A stretch of DNA of 64,000 bases, from NCBI RefSeq assembly GCF_001021975.1, contig NZ_CP009928.1, forward strand, positions 3,352,001 to 3,416,000, given 5' to 3'. The position numbers and the translations under genes are program-made. Within the stretch, counting starts at the first letter, position 1. The number at the start of each line of letters is the position of its first letter. Of this stretch, positions 43,824-53,199 are shown one piece after another. Under the pieces are notes generated by a model, which did no database searches, was not told the origin of the DNA, and saw only the letters and a program-made list of their open reading frames with translations. The stretch is from Chryseobacterium gallinarum. Lineage in GTDB: Bacteria > Bacteroidota > Bacteroidia > Flavobacteriales > Weeksellaceae.

Positions 43824-45011
43824 TTATTGATATTTAGCGTTAAACAAATTTTTGAATTTCTCAGGCTCCTGTGTAGCCATTTTTTCAAGTCCTTTCGGGT
43901 CTTCTTTCTGCCACTGGGCAAAATCCCAACCCTCCCGGCCTGCCGTTACTGCTCCCTTATTACCCACCTGGATAGCCGCTGAAATATTAGGAGCCTGCGG
44001 TTTACTTACGGTTTTAAAGACCAATTCAAGAGCTTCCACTCCTGAAGTAGCACCGATTGTTTCATAAGTTTTTCTTTCATCTTCTGTGAAAGTTTTTCCA
44101 AGACCGGCCGCTGCACCATCAATAATGGCTTTGATTCTGCCATCTTCGTATTCTTTGAGTTTGGCCTCTGCTGTAGTTTTTGCAGTTTCAGCCGTTCTTT
44201 TTTCGGCTTCCAAATCATTGATCTTTTGTTGAATTGCACCTATTACGGCAGTATCAGAGCTTTGAGCATTGACCGTATGCAGCGCAAGGGCTGTGATTAA
44301 TAACTGTTTCATATCGTCGTTAAAATTTGATTGAGATTGAGTTTCTTGTGTTGGAAAGTCCATAAAAGCATTTACCGCCGGAGTTGAATATTTCATCAAA
44401 CTCACCGCCGGTGTAGGAATAGAGGTCAAAAGTGCCGCATACATATTGAAAACTTCTGTTTCTCCGACCTCTTCAGGAATAAATGAAGGATAAACCGTCT
44501 CAACAGATGCCGGGATCACTTCAGAAACCAAACCAAGATCTAATGCTTCCTGAGCGCTTAACCAGGTATCAGTGTCTAGCCAGGCCATTACCTCATCCTT
44601 AGATTTTCCGGTTCTAAGCATTAATTTCTCTGTAAAGTTCTGTTCCATCAAACGCAATAATTTTGCGGCTGATTCGTGATCTTTAGCATTACCATAAGAA
44701 CCGCTAGAAGGTGCGTGAATCATGACGTATCCGTTATTTACAATTTTCACATTCTTGGAGGACAGTATAATAACAGCACCCATCGAAGCGGCTAGACCAT
44801 CAATAATAATAGTAATGTTTGCGTTTGATCGTTCTATTGCATTACACATTAGATTCCCGGCGAAAACACTGCCGCCATAAGTGTGCATTCTAATGGTGAT
44901 TTCAGAATACTTGCTTTCAAGTTGATTTAAATAGTACACGAAATCTTGTCCATCATATTCCCAGATGGTTCCGTACATAGTCAGCGTGTTGTCTTTAATA
45001 CCGAATATCAT
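43824..45011 (-). CDS. Head maturation protease with C-terminal scaffold (ClpP-like)
   Basis: A 395-residue protein from ATG 45011. The N-terminal 180 residues are a ClpP/S14-type protease: IRMHTYGGSVFAGNL, then catalytic Ser76 in GLAASMGAV and His99 in YVMIHAPSSG. The C-terminal part is a helical scaffold with coiled-coil (DLEAEKRTAETAKTTAEAKLKEYEDGRI), as in Mu gpI/Z. It cleaves itself and head proteins in the procapsid. In-frame starts at 45068 (ATG) and 45125 (TTG) would add up to 38 residues, but the fold starts at MIFGIKDNTLTMYG. The divergent terminase gene starts 124 bases away. Confidence 0.88.
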   Translation of the reverse strand: MIFGIKDNTLTMYGTIWEYDGQDFVYYLNQLESKYSEITIRMHTYGGSVFAGNLMCNAIERSNANITIIIDGLAASMGAVIILSSKNVKIVNNGYVMIHAPSSGSYGNAKDHESAAKLLRLMEQNFTEKLMLRTGKSKDEVMAWLDTDTWLSAQEALDLGLVSEVIPASVETVYPSFIPEEVGETEVFNMYAALLTSIPTPAVSLMKYSTPAVNAFMDFPTQETQSQSNFNDDMKQLLITALALHTVNAQSSDTAVIGAIQQKINDLEAEKRTAETAKTTAEAKLKEYEDGRIKAIIDGAAAGLGKTFTEDERKTYETIGATSGVEALELVFKTVSKPQAPNISAAIQVGNKGAVTAGREGWDFAQWQKEDPKGLEKMATQEPEKFKNLFNAKYQ

Positions 45012-45134
45012 GTGTTTGCTTGATTTTTCAGCAATATTAAAGCTCAAAAACAGGGGTTGGTAAATCATCCGCAAGGGTTGCCACTTTTTAAAAAAAGGGA
45101 CCTTTTTATTTGGAAGTTTGCCCAAAAGTGTACA

Positions 45135-45578
45135 ATGGCAAAGAGAGTTAATAATGAGCCCTTACGGGCTATGGCTGAAAGAATGTTTGTCGAGGAAGGC
45201 ATGACCGCAAAAGCAATTGCCGCAACTATTGATGTAACTGAGCAAACTATAGGAAGGTGGCGGAAAGGTATTCAGGGAGATATCTCCTGGGATGAAAAAA
45301 GAAAACAGTACTTAACCGCTCCCAACAATATTAAAAAGGTGTTAATGACAGAGCTCGGTGATCTTGCTGAGGGAAAAGATTCACGAATTGATGTTAAAGC
45401 AATAGCAGCCGTCACAAAAGCAATCGAACTTCTCTCTGATAAAGTTTCGGCGCAGATCGCTATGGCGGTTTTTAAAGAATTCGATTCCTGGATGGCCGTG
45501 CAGGACCCTGAAGCGGCTGTCTCATTTCTGGAATGGCATAAGATGTTTCTCCTGTATAAAGCACAACAAGAACAATAA
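45135..45578 (+). CDS. Terminase small subunit-like DNA-binding protein
   Basis: A 147-residue protein from ATG 45135 (MAKRVNNEPLRAMAERMFVEEG). A helix-turn-helix is clear in MTAKAIAATIDVTEQTIGRWRKG (about 23-45), as in DUF1804/Mu gp27-type small terminases. It should recognise phage DNA for packaging. An upstream TTG extension (45057) reads through the divergent promoter region and is not used here. Stop and the ATG of the large terminase gene overlap by one base. Confidence 0.78.
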   Translation: MAKRVNNEPLRAMAERMFVEEGMTAKAIAATIDVTEQTIGRWRKGIQGDISWDEKRKQYLTAPNNIKKVLMTELGDLAEGKDSRIDVKAIAAVTKAIELLSDKVSAQIAMAVFKEFDSWMAVQDPEAAVSFLEWHKMFLLYKAQQEQ

Positions 45579-47173
45579 TGAGCGCTACAGATGTAAAATT
45601 GACAAAGGTATATGAAAAGATGCTCCGTGATTACGATGAGCATTGTAAAAGTATACATCAATCTACAGGCTCCGGCCTCAATCCGAACGAAACACCCACA
45701 GAAAGAAGAAAACAGCGGTTGGAGTGGGAAAAAGATTATATTACGTGGTTTGAGGAAATGTTTCCGCATTATGCTAAAGTAAAATGCGCATGGTTTCATA
45801 AAAGGCTTGCGGATTTAATTATTAATAATCCTGTTTGTGATGTCCTGGCGGAAATTTACCGATCGGGCGCAAAATCCGTGCATATTGATTTAGGGATTCC
45901 CTTATATCTTTATGTTACTGATCAGCTTCATTTCATGCTTCTTTTTGGTCAAACGGACCTGAAAGCAAAAAAGCTTATTTCTGATATCCAGTCAGAGTTA
46001 GTTTACAATCAAAAATTTATCCACTATTACGGTAAAAAATTTAAATTTGGAGATTGGTCGGATGGTGACTTTACCACTACAGACGGGGCGAAGTTTATGA
46101 CCTCAACGCCGGGTCAGTCTCCCAGAGGATTACGTGAAGGAACCTCCCGTCCGGACTATATTGTTTTTGATGACGTTGATACCAGACAGAGGGTGAACAA
46201 TGATGATCTTTCCAAAAAATTATTTGATTTTGCCTGGGAAGATGCAAGAGGTACGTTTGATGAGGGATCTCAATACCGCCGTTTTGTAGTAGCTAATAAT
46301 AACTTTCATAAAAATACGCTGATCAATCAGCTTAAAGAGGAGTTTAAATTGATCACCCTAAGATTAAAACAGGCTGGAATAAAATCTACTTTCTTTCATC
46401 TACATGTCCCTGCTGTTAAAGATCTTACAACCTTTGAGCCCAATTGGCCGGAAAAAACAACGGCTGCATACTGGAAAGAAAAATATCTGTCCACGCCGTA
46501 CAGGTCATTTATGCGTGAGTATATGCATGTACATATTGTTGAGGGTACAATCTTTAAGAATGAATGGATTCAATACAAACCACGATTACAGTTTCGATCT
46601 TATGATGCCCTGGTATTCTATGGAGATTTATCATACAAAGATGCCGGAGATTATAAAGCAATGATTTTTGCCGGAAAGACCGGACGCGAATTTCATGTGC
46701 TAAATTCCTTTGTGCGACAAACCTCAAAATATAATGTAGCAAGATGGTTATATGAATATGTTCAGGATAACAATCTTTTGAACTACAATATTTCTTACTT
46801 CATTGAGGGGCTTTTTGCGCAAGATGAATTCGTAAGTGATTTTGATGCTGTAGGTGATGAAATGGGCTGGCATATTCCGGTTGTTGCCGATGAAAAAACA
46901 AAATCCGGTAAGTTTGACCGTATTGAAAGTATGCAGGGATATTTCCAACGTGGGAATATCTGGTTTAATGAAAAAAACAAAGATTCAACAGACAATCAGG
47001 AGCTTATTAATCAACTACTAGCCTTCTCAAAAGGCAGCGGAGCTCATGACGACGGTCCCGATGCCTTACAAAGCGCCATAAGCAAATTAAATGTTGCAGC
47101 GACTCACAATAAAATACCTCCCCGGACAACAAGTCGGAAGGAACTCCAAAATCGTAACCCTAACAGATTTTAA
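45578..47173 (+). CDS. Terminase large subunit
   Basis: A 531-residue packaging motor. The ATPase half has a Walker-B-like RPDYIVFDDVDTRQRV (about 188-204). The nuclease half begins with DALVFYGDLSYKDAGDYKAMI (acidic residues D and D about 347-355) and ends with HDDGPDALQSAISKL, where the conserved Asp pair completes an RNase-H-like active site. The P-loop is not canonical. Length and order (small, large, gp36-like, portal) match Mu-like phages. Confidence 0.9.
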   Translation: MSATDVKLTKVYEKMLRDYDEHCKSIHQSTGSGLNPNETPTERRKQRLEWEKDYITWFEEMFPHYAKVKCAWFHKRLADLIINNPVCDVLAEIYRSGAKSVHIDLGIPLYLYVTDQLHFMLLFGQTDLKAKKLISDIQSELVYNQKFIHYYGKKFKFGDWSDGDFTTTDGAKFMTSTPGQSPRGLREGTSRPDYIVFDDVDTRQRVNNDDLSKKLFDFAWEDARGTFDEGSQYRRFVVANNNFHKNTLINQLKEEFKLITLRLKQAGIKSTFFHLHVPAVKDLTTFEPNWPEKTTAAYWKEKYLSTPYRSFMREYMHVHIVEGTIFKNEWIQYKPRLQFRSYDALVFYGDLSYKDAGDYKAMIFAGKTGREFHVLNSFVRQTSKYNVARWLYEYVQDNNLLNYNISYFIEGLFAQDEFVSDFDAVGDEMGWHIPVVADEKTKSGKFDRIESMQGYFQRGNIWFNEKNKDSTDNQELINQLLAFSKGSGAHDDGPDALQSAISKLNVAATHNKIPPRTTSRKELQNRNPNRF

Positions 47174-47176
47174 ATT

Positions 47177-47596
47177 ATGTTTATAACAGATGACGATTAC
47201 AGCGTACTGGTACGCAGAGAAATAAAAGATATACTCCTGGAAAATTATTCTGAAACCAAAATAAGGGCCGCCGAACAGATGGCCATACACCAGGTTAAAA
47301 ATTATCTTTCCGGCAAATATGATGTTGGAAAGATCTTTTCTAAAACAGGAGTCGAAAGAAACAGCCACATTGTAATGATTACACTTGACTGTGCACTTTA
47401 CCACCTTTATACCCCATTCCCCCGAAAGATGCCGGAAATAAGGGCTCAAAGATATCAAGATGCTATTGATTGGCTCAAATTGGCGGCAAAAGGTGAAAAT
47501 ACTGCCGATTTGCCACCTATTACAGATGATAACGGAAATAATCTGGTAGGAATAAAAATCAGTTCAAAATACACTCCCGAAAACAATCGCTGGTAA
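47177..47596 (+). CDS. DUF1320 (Mu gp36-like) head/tail-completion protein
   Basis: A 139-residue protein: MFITDDDYSVLVRREIKDILL, followed by AEQMAIHQVKNYLSGKYDVGKIF and ALYHLYTPFPRKMPEIRAQRYQDAIDWLKLAAKGE. These are the marks of DUF1320/gp36 proteins, thought to act at the head-tail connector. In Mu this gene lies after the capsid gene; here it sits between terminase and portal. Confidence 0.85.
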   Translation: MFITDDDYSVLVRREIKDILLENYSETKIRAAEQMAIHQVKNYLSGKYDVGKIFSKTGVERNSHIVMITLDCALYHLYTPFPRKMPEIRAQRYQDAIDWLKLAAKGENTADLPPITDDNGNNLVGIKISSKYTPENNRW

Positions 47597-47653
47597 AAAC
47601 AATGTTTAAACGCCCTTTAAGCTCTCTTTAAATCCATTTTTAAATTAATTCTA

Positions 47654-50170
47654 ATGAGAATATTAGGTTTTGATATAACACGTAAAAAAAGCCCCGTTTC
47701 TGCCGTTCCTGAAAAAAAGACTCAGGCAAGAAAAAACCCTAAAATAACACAGGTTGTTGAAAGCTTCAAAGACAACAGCCGGAAAGATATCCAAAAATGG
47801 CGGCAGGCGTTAACTGCTGCCACCAACCTGGAAGATCCAAAATTTAGCCTTTATTATGATTTGATTGATGACCTGATGAATGACGGGCATCTCCAGTCAC
47901 AAATTGAGATGAGAAAGTCATCAACACTAAATACAGATCACCAGGTTATCAACAGGAAAACAAAAAAAGTAAATGAAGAAATTACTTTTATTTTACAGCA
48001 ACAATGGTTTTATAAATTTCTGGATGGGACAATTGATGAGACAATAAAGGGAACAAATTTAGCTGAGTTCCTTTCTTTTCAGGCTGAAAAAATAGAACTT
48101 AATTTTATCCCCCGCCGGAATGTGGTTCCTACCAGAAAGAAAATTTTCCCAGACATTACAAAGCCGCAGTTTATTGACTACAGTAATCCGGCGTTTGATC
48201 CGTGGCTGCTTCAGATTGGGGATGATTTCAATCTGGGTATCATTAATAATATCATTCCTAACCTAATCTGGAAAAGAAACGTAATGCAGGCGTGGGCTGA
48301 ATTCTGCGAGAAATTTGGAATGCCTTTAATTACAGCTACAACCAATACAACAGATTCAAAAGTGGTTGACGCTGTACACGAAATGCTGTTGAATCTAGGC
48401 CAAGCATCTGTTGGTACTTTTCCATTAGGTACAGACATTAAGTTCCAGGAAGCCAACCGACAAGATGCGTATCGGGTGTACATGGAGTTTATGCAGGCGA
48501 ATTCAAACGAAATATCAAAAGTACTTGTAGGATCTACCATGTTGAGTGATCAGGGAACCAATAGATCTCAAACTGAAGTACACGAAAGGTCATTAGACAA
48601 CAGAATTGCTCAGGCTGATAAAAGAAAGATACAGTTTATAGTTAATGATCAGTTATTTCCACTTTTGAGATTACAAGGTTACAATATAGGTGAAGATGAT
48701 ATTTTTGAATGGAAGACAGCTGAGCAGGAAACTTCTTTAACTGAGCTATGGACTATTACCAACGGCTTAATTACTAACGGCTATGAAGTAAAGCAGGAAT
48801 GGATCTCACAAACTTTCAATATTCCAATTGAAGGAAAAAAAACACAGCCAGGACAGCAGGTAAATATTGCAGCTCGCTACTTTCCGTCAGGTCCTGTAAA
48901 TAGCATCGCTGCGAACAGATATGATTTTCATTGTACTTGTGGCAATCATCTTGAGCCCATTGATGCAGTTTCAGGCGATACCATAAAAAAGCTCGTTAAA
49001 AAGCTAATTCGTGCAGTATACGACAAAAAGGAAATTTTGGGAGCTAAAGGACAATTGATTGCTTCTGAAGCCTTACTCATGATCAAAGGACTGAGAGACA
49101 ATTTCAAAACTTACAATCCGTACACCGGACCGGATCAACTTGTTTTACAAATGATGGAATACAATGTCTTTGAATTTTCAGCAAGCAAAACAGAGGCCCG
49201 GTATGCAGCAATGATGGATCTTATCACTGATGGTGAGGCAGGGATCAGATCATATAATGATTTTGAAAAATTATGTCTTGAAAAAACGAATGATCTTGAT
49301 ACCAGGTATTTAGAAACTGAATATAATTTAGCAGTAGCAGTAGGCCAGAATTCTGCGGCTTATGTCCGTTTTATGGCTGAAAAAGACACCGTCACAAATT
49401 TAGTACAATATCAAACCGGAGGAGATGAAAACGTAAGAGAAGCACATCAGATCTTAGACGGTAAAATATTTTCCCTGGAGGACAAAGAAGCAATGAAACT
49501 TTGGCCACCTAACGGGTACGGATGCAGGTGTGAAATGCTTCAGTACATCGGCCCAGGGAAACCGATATCAGGAAGAGCCGGAACAGAGCTGATTTATTCG
49601 CGTGATGTAAAATATAAAAACTCCCAGTTTGAAATCAACCGCGGAGATCTCAAACAAGTATTTACACAAAAACAGTTCTACAGTGACAATAAGGGGCTGC
49701 CTGCTCAGCTCAATAAAATGACTTATGATAAGTACGGACTAAATAAATGGGCTGATTTTAAAGATGATTTAAAGCCCATTAGCCTGGATAACAGTATTAC
49801 ATCTGATAATGTCAAAGAGTTATTCAAAAAAGAGAAAAAAACCAACTATATGGGCTTTTCTGATTACATGGGTAGAAAAATGGTCCTTCCTGAAAAAACC
49901 TTTAACATCAATACATCAGGAAATGCACTCAAAGATGATAAACACAAGGTATTTACTCATGTACAGGACATATTAAAAAATCCTGATGAGGTTTGGCTCA
50001 ATGAATATGACAAAAATAAGTTTGGATCTCACTATGTGAAATTCTACGGCGACAGGTCCGTAATTGTCAAAGTTCATCTTAACAACAAAATGGAAGGGCT
50101 TGAGATCCTTGACTGGTATAACCTAAATAATGATGATGCCAAGCAAAGAACCGGCATCAGGATAAAATAA
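47654..50170 (+). CDS. Portal (DUF935) - MuF head morphogenesis - PBECR2-type nuclease fusion
   Basis: An 838-residue multi-domain virion protein. Residues about 30-410 match DUF935/Mu gp29 portal (WRQALTAATNLEDPKFSLYYDLIDDLMNDGHL; FGMPLITATTNTTDSKVVDAVHEML). About 500-650 is a Mu F/gp30 domain with the signature GGDENVREAHQILDG and WPPNGYGCRCEM. The last 110 residues (from about 725) carry DILKNPDEVWLNEYDKN, VKFYGDRSVIVKVHLN and LEILDWYNL, the pattern of the PBECR2 (Barnase/EndoU/ColicinE5-like) nuclease domain. In most Mu phages portal and MuF are separate. A CTCGNH segment sits near residue 426. Confidence 0.85.
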   Translation: MRILGFDITRKKSPVSAVPEKKTQARKNPKITQVVESFKDNSRKDIQKWRQALTAATNLEDPKFSLYYDLIDDLMNDGHLQSQIEMRKSSTLNTDHQVINRKTKKVNEEITFILQQQWFYKFLDGTIDETIKGTNLAEFLSFQAEKIELNFIPRRNVVPTRKKIFPDITKPQFIDYSNPAFDPWLLQIGDDFNLGIINNIIPNLIWKRNVMQAWAEFCEKFGMPLITATTNTTDSKVVDAVHEMLLNLGQASVGTFPLGTDIKFQEANRQDAYRVYMEFMQANSNEISKVLVGSTMLSDQGTNRSQTEVHERSLDNRIAQADKRKIQFIVNDQLFPLLRLQGYNIGEDDIFEWKTAEQETSLTELWTITNGLITNGYEVKQEWISQTFNIPIEGKKTQPGQQVNIAARYFPSGPVNSIAANRYDFHCTCGNHLEPIDAVSGDTIKKLVKKLIRAVYDKKEILGAKGQLIASEALLMIKGLRDNFKTYNPYTGPDQLVLQMMEYNVFEFSASKTEARYAAMMDLITDGEAGIRSYNDFEKLCLEKTNDLDTRYLETEYNLAVAVGQNSAAYVRFMAEKDTVTNLVQYQTGGDENVREAHQILDGKIFSLEDKEAMKLWPPNGYGCRCEMLQYIGPGKPISGRAGTELIYSRDVKYKNSQFEINRGDLKQVFTQKQFYSDNKGLPAQLNKMTYDKYGLNKWADFKDDLKPISLDNSITSDNVKELFKKEKKTNYMGFSDYMGRKMVLPEKTFNINTSGNALKDDKHKVFTHVQDILKNPDEVWLNEYDKNKFGSHYVKFYGDRSVIVKVHLNNKMEGLEILDWYNLNNDDAKQRTGIRIK

Positions 50171-50174
50171 GTAT

Positions 50175-52169
50175 ATGGCAACTTCAAAATTACAAATGCT
50201 TGTCTCGTTATCAACGAGATTGTTTAATAATGGTTTGCAGAGGTTACAAAATCGATGGAATCAGGGCGTTGATAAGATGAAACAAAAATATCAATCTTTG
50301 ATTGATATGGTTCCGGGGCTTGATGGGGCCCTGGATAAATTAAAAAATCCCTCTTTGATTTTTGGAGCTGCTTTTATGGCTGCCGTTGGATTCCTCGGAA
50401 AAGCTACCAAAATGGCGAATGATTGGGAGGTCAAAATGGCAGAAATCAATGTCACCGCCGGTCTCTCCAAAAAGGAGCTCCGGGGATTGTCAGATCAGCT
50501 CCTGGATATCGGGGCCCGGAACTCTTCCAATCTTGACGAAGTTCCTAAAGCTTTCACCCGGATCATTAGTGCCGGGTTAGATGTGGACCAATCCCTGAAA
50601 GCGTTGGAGCCAACCATGCGAGCAGCAAAAGCAGGATTCACAGATGTTGAAACGGTAGCGGGTGCGGGAATTGCTACAATGATGTCATCAGGAAAAGACA
50701 TCAATAAGGTTTATGATGTGCTCTTTGAAACTGTAAAAGAAGGTAATGCAGAATTCAAAGATATTGCGCGTTACTTGCCAAAAGTAATACCATTGGCCCG
50801 CAGTATCGGTTATGAGCTGGAATCAACCGCCGGGGCCTACGCTTCGTTAACAACAAAATTAAGCGCCGAGCAGTCTACAACTGCCTTGGAAGGTATTATG
50901 AGAACGCTTTCAAATGCAGATGTGGCATTCGGTAAGGTTGACAGCAAAACAGGAAAATATATCAGTGGTTTCCGAGCCTTGGGAATTAATATTTTTACCT
51001 CTGCCGGCAAAATCAGACCTCTTATTGATATCGTTCAGGAAATCAATAAGCAGATGGATGGGCTTACTGACGCCCAGAAAATTAGAAAATTAAGTGCTCT
51101 TGGATTTGATCAATCTACTGCATTAGGATTCCAAACACTTGCTCAGGATGTCGAAGGATTAAAAAAAGCCACTATTGCTACTTCTAACGCTCAGGGGTCA
51201 TTAAACCAGGCTTACATTGACTCAATGACGCCAACTGAAAAATATGAGATGATTCAGAATAATATCAAAGCATCAATGATTAAGCTGGGGCAGGAAGCAC
51301 TTCCTTATGTTACTGCTGCACTTGAAAAAATAGCACCTTTATTTCAATGGATGTATAGAAATGTAGATACTTTAATTCCTCTTTTTGGAACCTTTACAGC
51401 AGTATTAGGTATTCTTACTGTAGCGACATGGGCCTGGAATTCCGCTTTACTGGCAAATCCGGTGACATGGATCGTTATAGGGATTTCAGCGCTGATCGCC
51501 ATTATTGTGCTGGCTATCGCAAAATATAACGAATGGGGCGCAACCTTGTTGTTATTCCTGGGACCTATTGGACGTGTAATTTCTGCTTTTAAATTAATTT
51601 ATGACCATTGGGATAGTATTAAGGCAGCTTTTAAAGATGAGGGCATTATTGGGGGGCTTAAAAGAATAGGAATCGTTTTACTGGATGTTATTATACAGCC
51701 TATTGAACAACTTCTGAAATTGTTAAGCTATCTGCCAGGTTCTCTGGGAGCGGCCGCCAAAGAAATGCAGGGATCAGTCAGAAAGTTCCGGGAAGATTTG
51801 AACCTTGTTGATACTCCCGAAGAAGCATTAGTAAAAAAGAGACCGGAATACATGGAGGCTATGAAAGCCCACAGCGAAAAGCTTATAAAGAAACCATTTG
51901 ATCCCAGCTCACTCTATGGAACTAAACCCGGAGATTTTAATACTCAGCCGGGTGAAGATAAAGAGAAAAAGAAAAAGCTTAAAGATGGTGTAAACAAAGT
52001 AACCGGCGAGGCTAAACAGGTTAGAAACATTACAATCAATATTGGATCGTTAAACAATGGCGGTATTAATGCTAAAGCGGATGAGTTCAAAGGTATGACA
52101 AAACAGGATATTGAAGACTGGTTTAATGAAGCAATGATGAGAATTATGAGAAACGTAGAAACATCGTAA
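50175..52169 (+). CDS. Tail tape measure protein
   Basis: A 664-residue protein with the TP901-type tape-measure core: AFMAAVGFLGKATKMANDWEVKMAEINVTAGLSKKELRGLSDQLLDIGARN and VAGAGIATMMSSGKDINKVYDVLFETVKEG. Hydrophobic segments follow at about 390-460 (LIPLFGTFTAVLGILTVATWAW; WIVIGISALIAIIVLAIAKY). At the usual ~1.5 angstrom per residue the length implies a tail of about 100 nm. Unusually it is not next to the tail chaperone, which lies 9 kb away on the opposite strand. Confidence 0.9.
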   Translation: MATSKLQMLVSLSTRLFNNGLQRLQNRWNQGVDKMKQKYQSLIDMVPGLDGALDKLKNPSLIFGAAFMAAVGFLGKATKMANDWEVKMAEINVTAGLSKKELRGLSDQLLDIGARNSSNLDEVPKAFTRIISAGLDVDQSLKALEPTMRAAKAGFTDVETVAGAGIATMMSSGKDINKVYDVLFETVKEGNAEFKDIARYLPKVIPLARSIGYELESTAGAYASLTTKLSAEQSTTALEGIMRTLSNADVAFGKVDSKTGKYISGFRALGINIFTSAGKIRPLIDIVQEINKQMDGLTDAQKIRKLSALGFDQSTALGFQTLAQDVEGLKKATIATSNAQGSLNQAYIDSMTPTEKYEMIQNNIKASMIKLGQEALPYVTAALEKIAPLFQWMYRNVDTLIPLFGTFTAVLGILTVATWAWNSALLANPVTWIVIGISALIAIIVLAIAKYNEWGATLLLFLGPIGRVISAFKLIYDHWDSIKAAFKDEGIIGGLKRIGIVLLDVIIQPIEQLLKLLSYLPGSLGAAAKEMQGSVRKFREDLNLVDTPEEALVKKRPEYMEAMKAHSEKLIKKPFDPSSLYGTKPGDFNTQPGEDKEKKKKLKDGVNKVTGEAKQVRNITINIGSLNNGGINAKADEFKGMTKQDIEDWFNEAMMRIMRNVETS

Positions 52170-52171
52170 TT

Positions 52172-52696
52172 ATGAGCATAGAATTTAATACAGACTTCTT
52201 TGAAAGGCTTGAAAAGGTTAATAAATCAGCCTTTCTCAATAGATGTATAGGCCGGGTCGGAGTTATTGCCGTTAATTTTTCAAAAGAGAGGTTTGTTCAA
52301 AAAAATTGGATAGATCAAAGCCGGGAAGCCTGGAAGCCCCGCAAACGTCCTGCCCGCGGTTCCATATTGGTGAGATCCGCTAGGCTAAAGCGTAGCATTA
52401 GAAAACTATCCCAGGGAAGCTATTATGTTTATATAGGGACTGACGTTCCTTACGCCAGAATCCATAATGAAGGAGGGCAGATCAATAAAACTGCCAATGT
52501 CAAAGCTCATACCAGGAGAGCAAGAGCAGGTCGAAGAGGCGGAGTGACACAAAATGTAAAAGCCCATACCAGGCGAATGAATGTGCGAATCCCAAAACGA
52601 CAGTTTTTAGGTGAATCAGCATTATTAAATCGTAGAATCGAAAGATTTTTATCACGTGAATTAGATAATGAAATAAGCAGAAACGGAAACTCATGA
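52172..52696 (+). CDS. Virion morphogenesis protein, Mu gpG-like
   Basis: A 174-residue basic protein with WKPRKRPARGSILVRSARLKRSIRKLS and YVYIGTDVPYARIHNEGG, the hallmarks of phage virion morphogenesis (gpG/tail completion, HK97 gp10-like) proteins. Its C-terminal half has a duplicated NVKAHTRR unit (about residues 109-116 and 126-133) and extreme Arg density. Two bases separate it from the tape measure gene and its stop overlaps the next start. Confidence 0.8.
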   Translation: MSIEFNTDFFERLEKVNKSAFLNRCIGRVGVIAVNFSKERFVQKNWIDQSREAWKPRKRPARGSILVRSARLKRSIRKLSQGSYYVYIGTDVPYARIHNEGGQINKTANVKAHTRRARAGRRGGVTQNVKAHTRRMNVRIPKRQFLGESALLNRRIERFLSRELDNEISRNGNS

Positions 52697-53199
52697 AAGC
52701 ATTTTACAGTGAACTTATTAAAACATTTCAAAAAGAGGAGATAAAGAACGAATACACATCAAAAGGCGTGTTATATCCCCAATTCATTGATTTATACGGA
52801 GGTCAGGATCTTGAGCCGGAAAGCTTCGATATTTATCCGCAACCTGCAATTTTTGTGAGTTGGAGTATTGACCACAGGCAAAAACCTGCTTTAGTGACAA
52901 TTACTTTTCGCCTTTGCTTTGAGCAGTATCGCGATACCAGTAATCTGGGTAGAAATACCGAAGAAGCATTAAAATTTATTGATTATAAAGAGATCACAGA
53001 TAATATCCTGCGAAAATTTGAAAGTCCTGATACTGGAAAATTAACCCCGGCAACTGAAGAATTAAATATTGAACCTGTTATAACAGATCAGTATATATTA
53101 GTGTACAACTGTAGCTATAAAAACAATATTACCCCCGAATCCAGGGGGGAATATAATGAGATCAATATTAAAAGTGATTTATTCACAAAAATGTTTTAA
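52693..53199 (+). CDS. Tail terminator-like phage protein
   Basis: A 168-residue protein (MKAFYSELIKTFQKEEIKNEYTSKGVLYPQFIDLYGGQDLEPESFDIYPQPAIFVSWSIDH...). Its place after the gpG-like gene and its size are as for Mu gp37-type tail terminator or minor tail proteins; no motif proves this. ATGA overlap with the previous gene. It is the last gene of the rightward late operon and meets the leftward cargo genes tail to tail with a four-base overlap of stops. Confidence 0.58.
   Translation: MKAFYSELIKTFQKEEIKNEYTSKGVLYPQFIDLYGGQDLEPESFDIYPQPAIFVSWSIDHRQKPALVTITFRLCFEQYRDTSNLGRNTEEALKFIDYKEITDNILRKFESPDTGKLTPATEELNIEPVITDQYILVYNCSYKNNITPESRGEYNEINIKSDLFTKMF

Noticed and set aside
45272..45799. A 175-codon minus-strand frame across the terminase genes
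   Set aside because: Antisense to the convincing HTH small subunit and large terminase; Cys- and His-rich random composition.
47087..47458. A 123-codon minus-strand frame under the gp36-like gene
   Set aside because: Antisense shadow of the end of the terminase gene and the DUF1320 protein.
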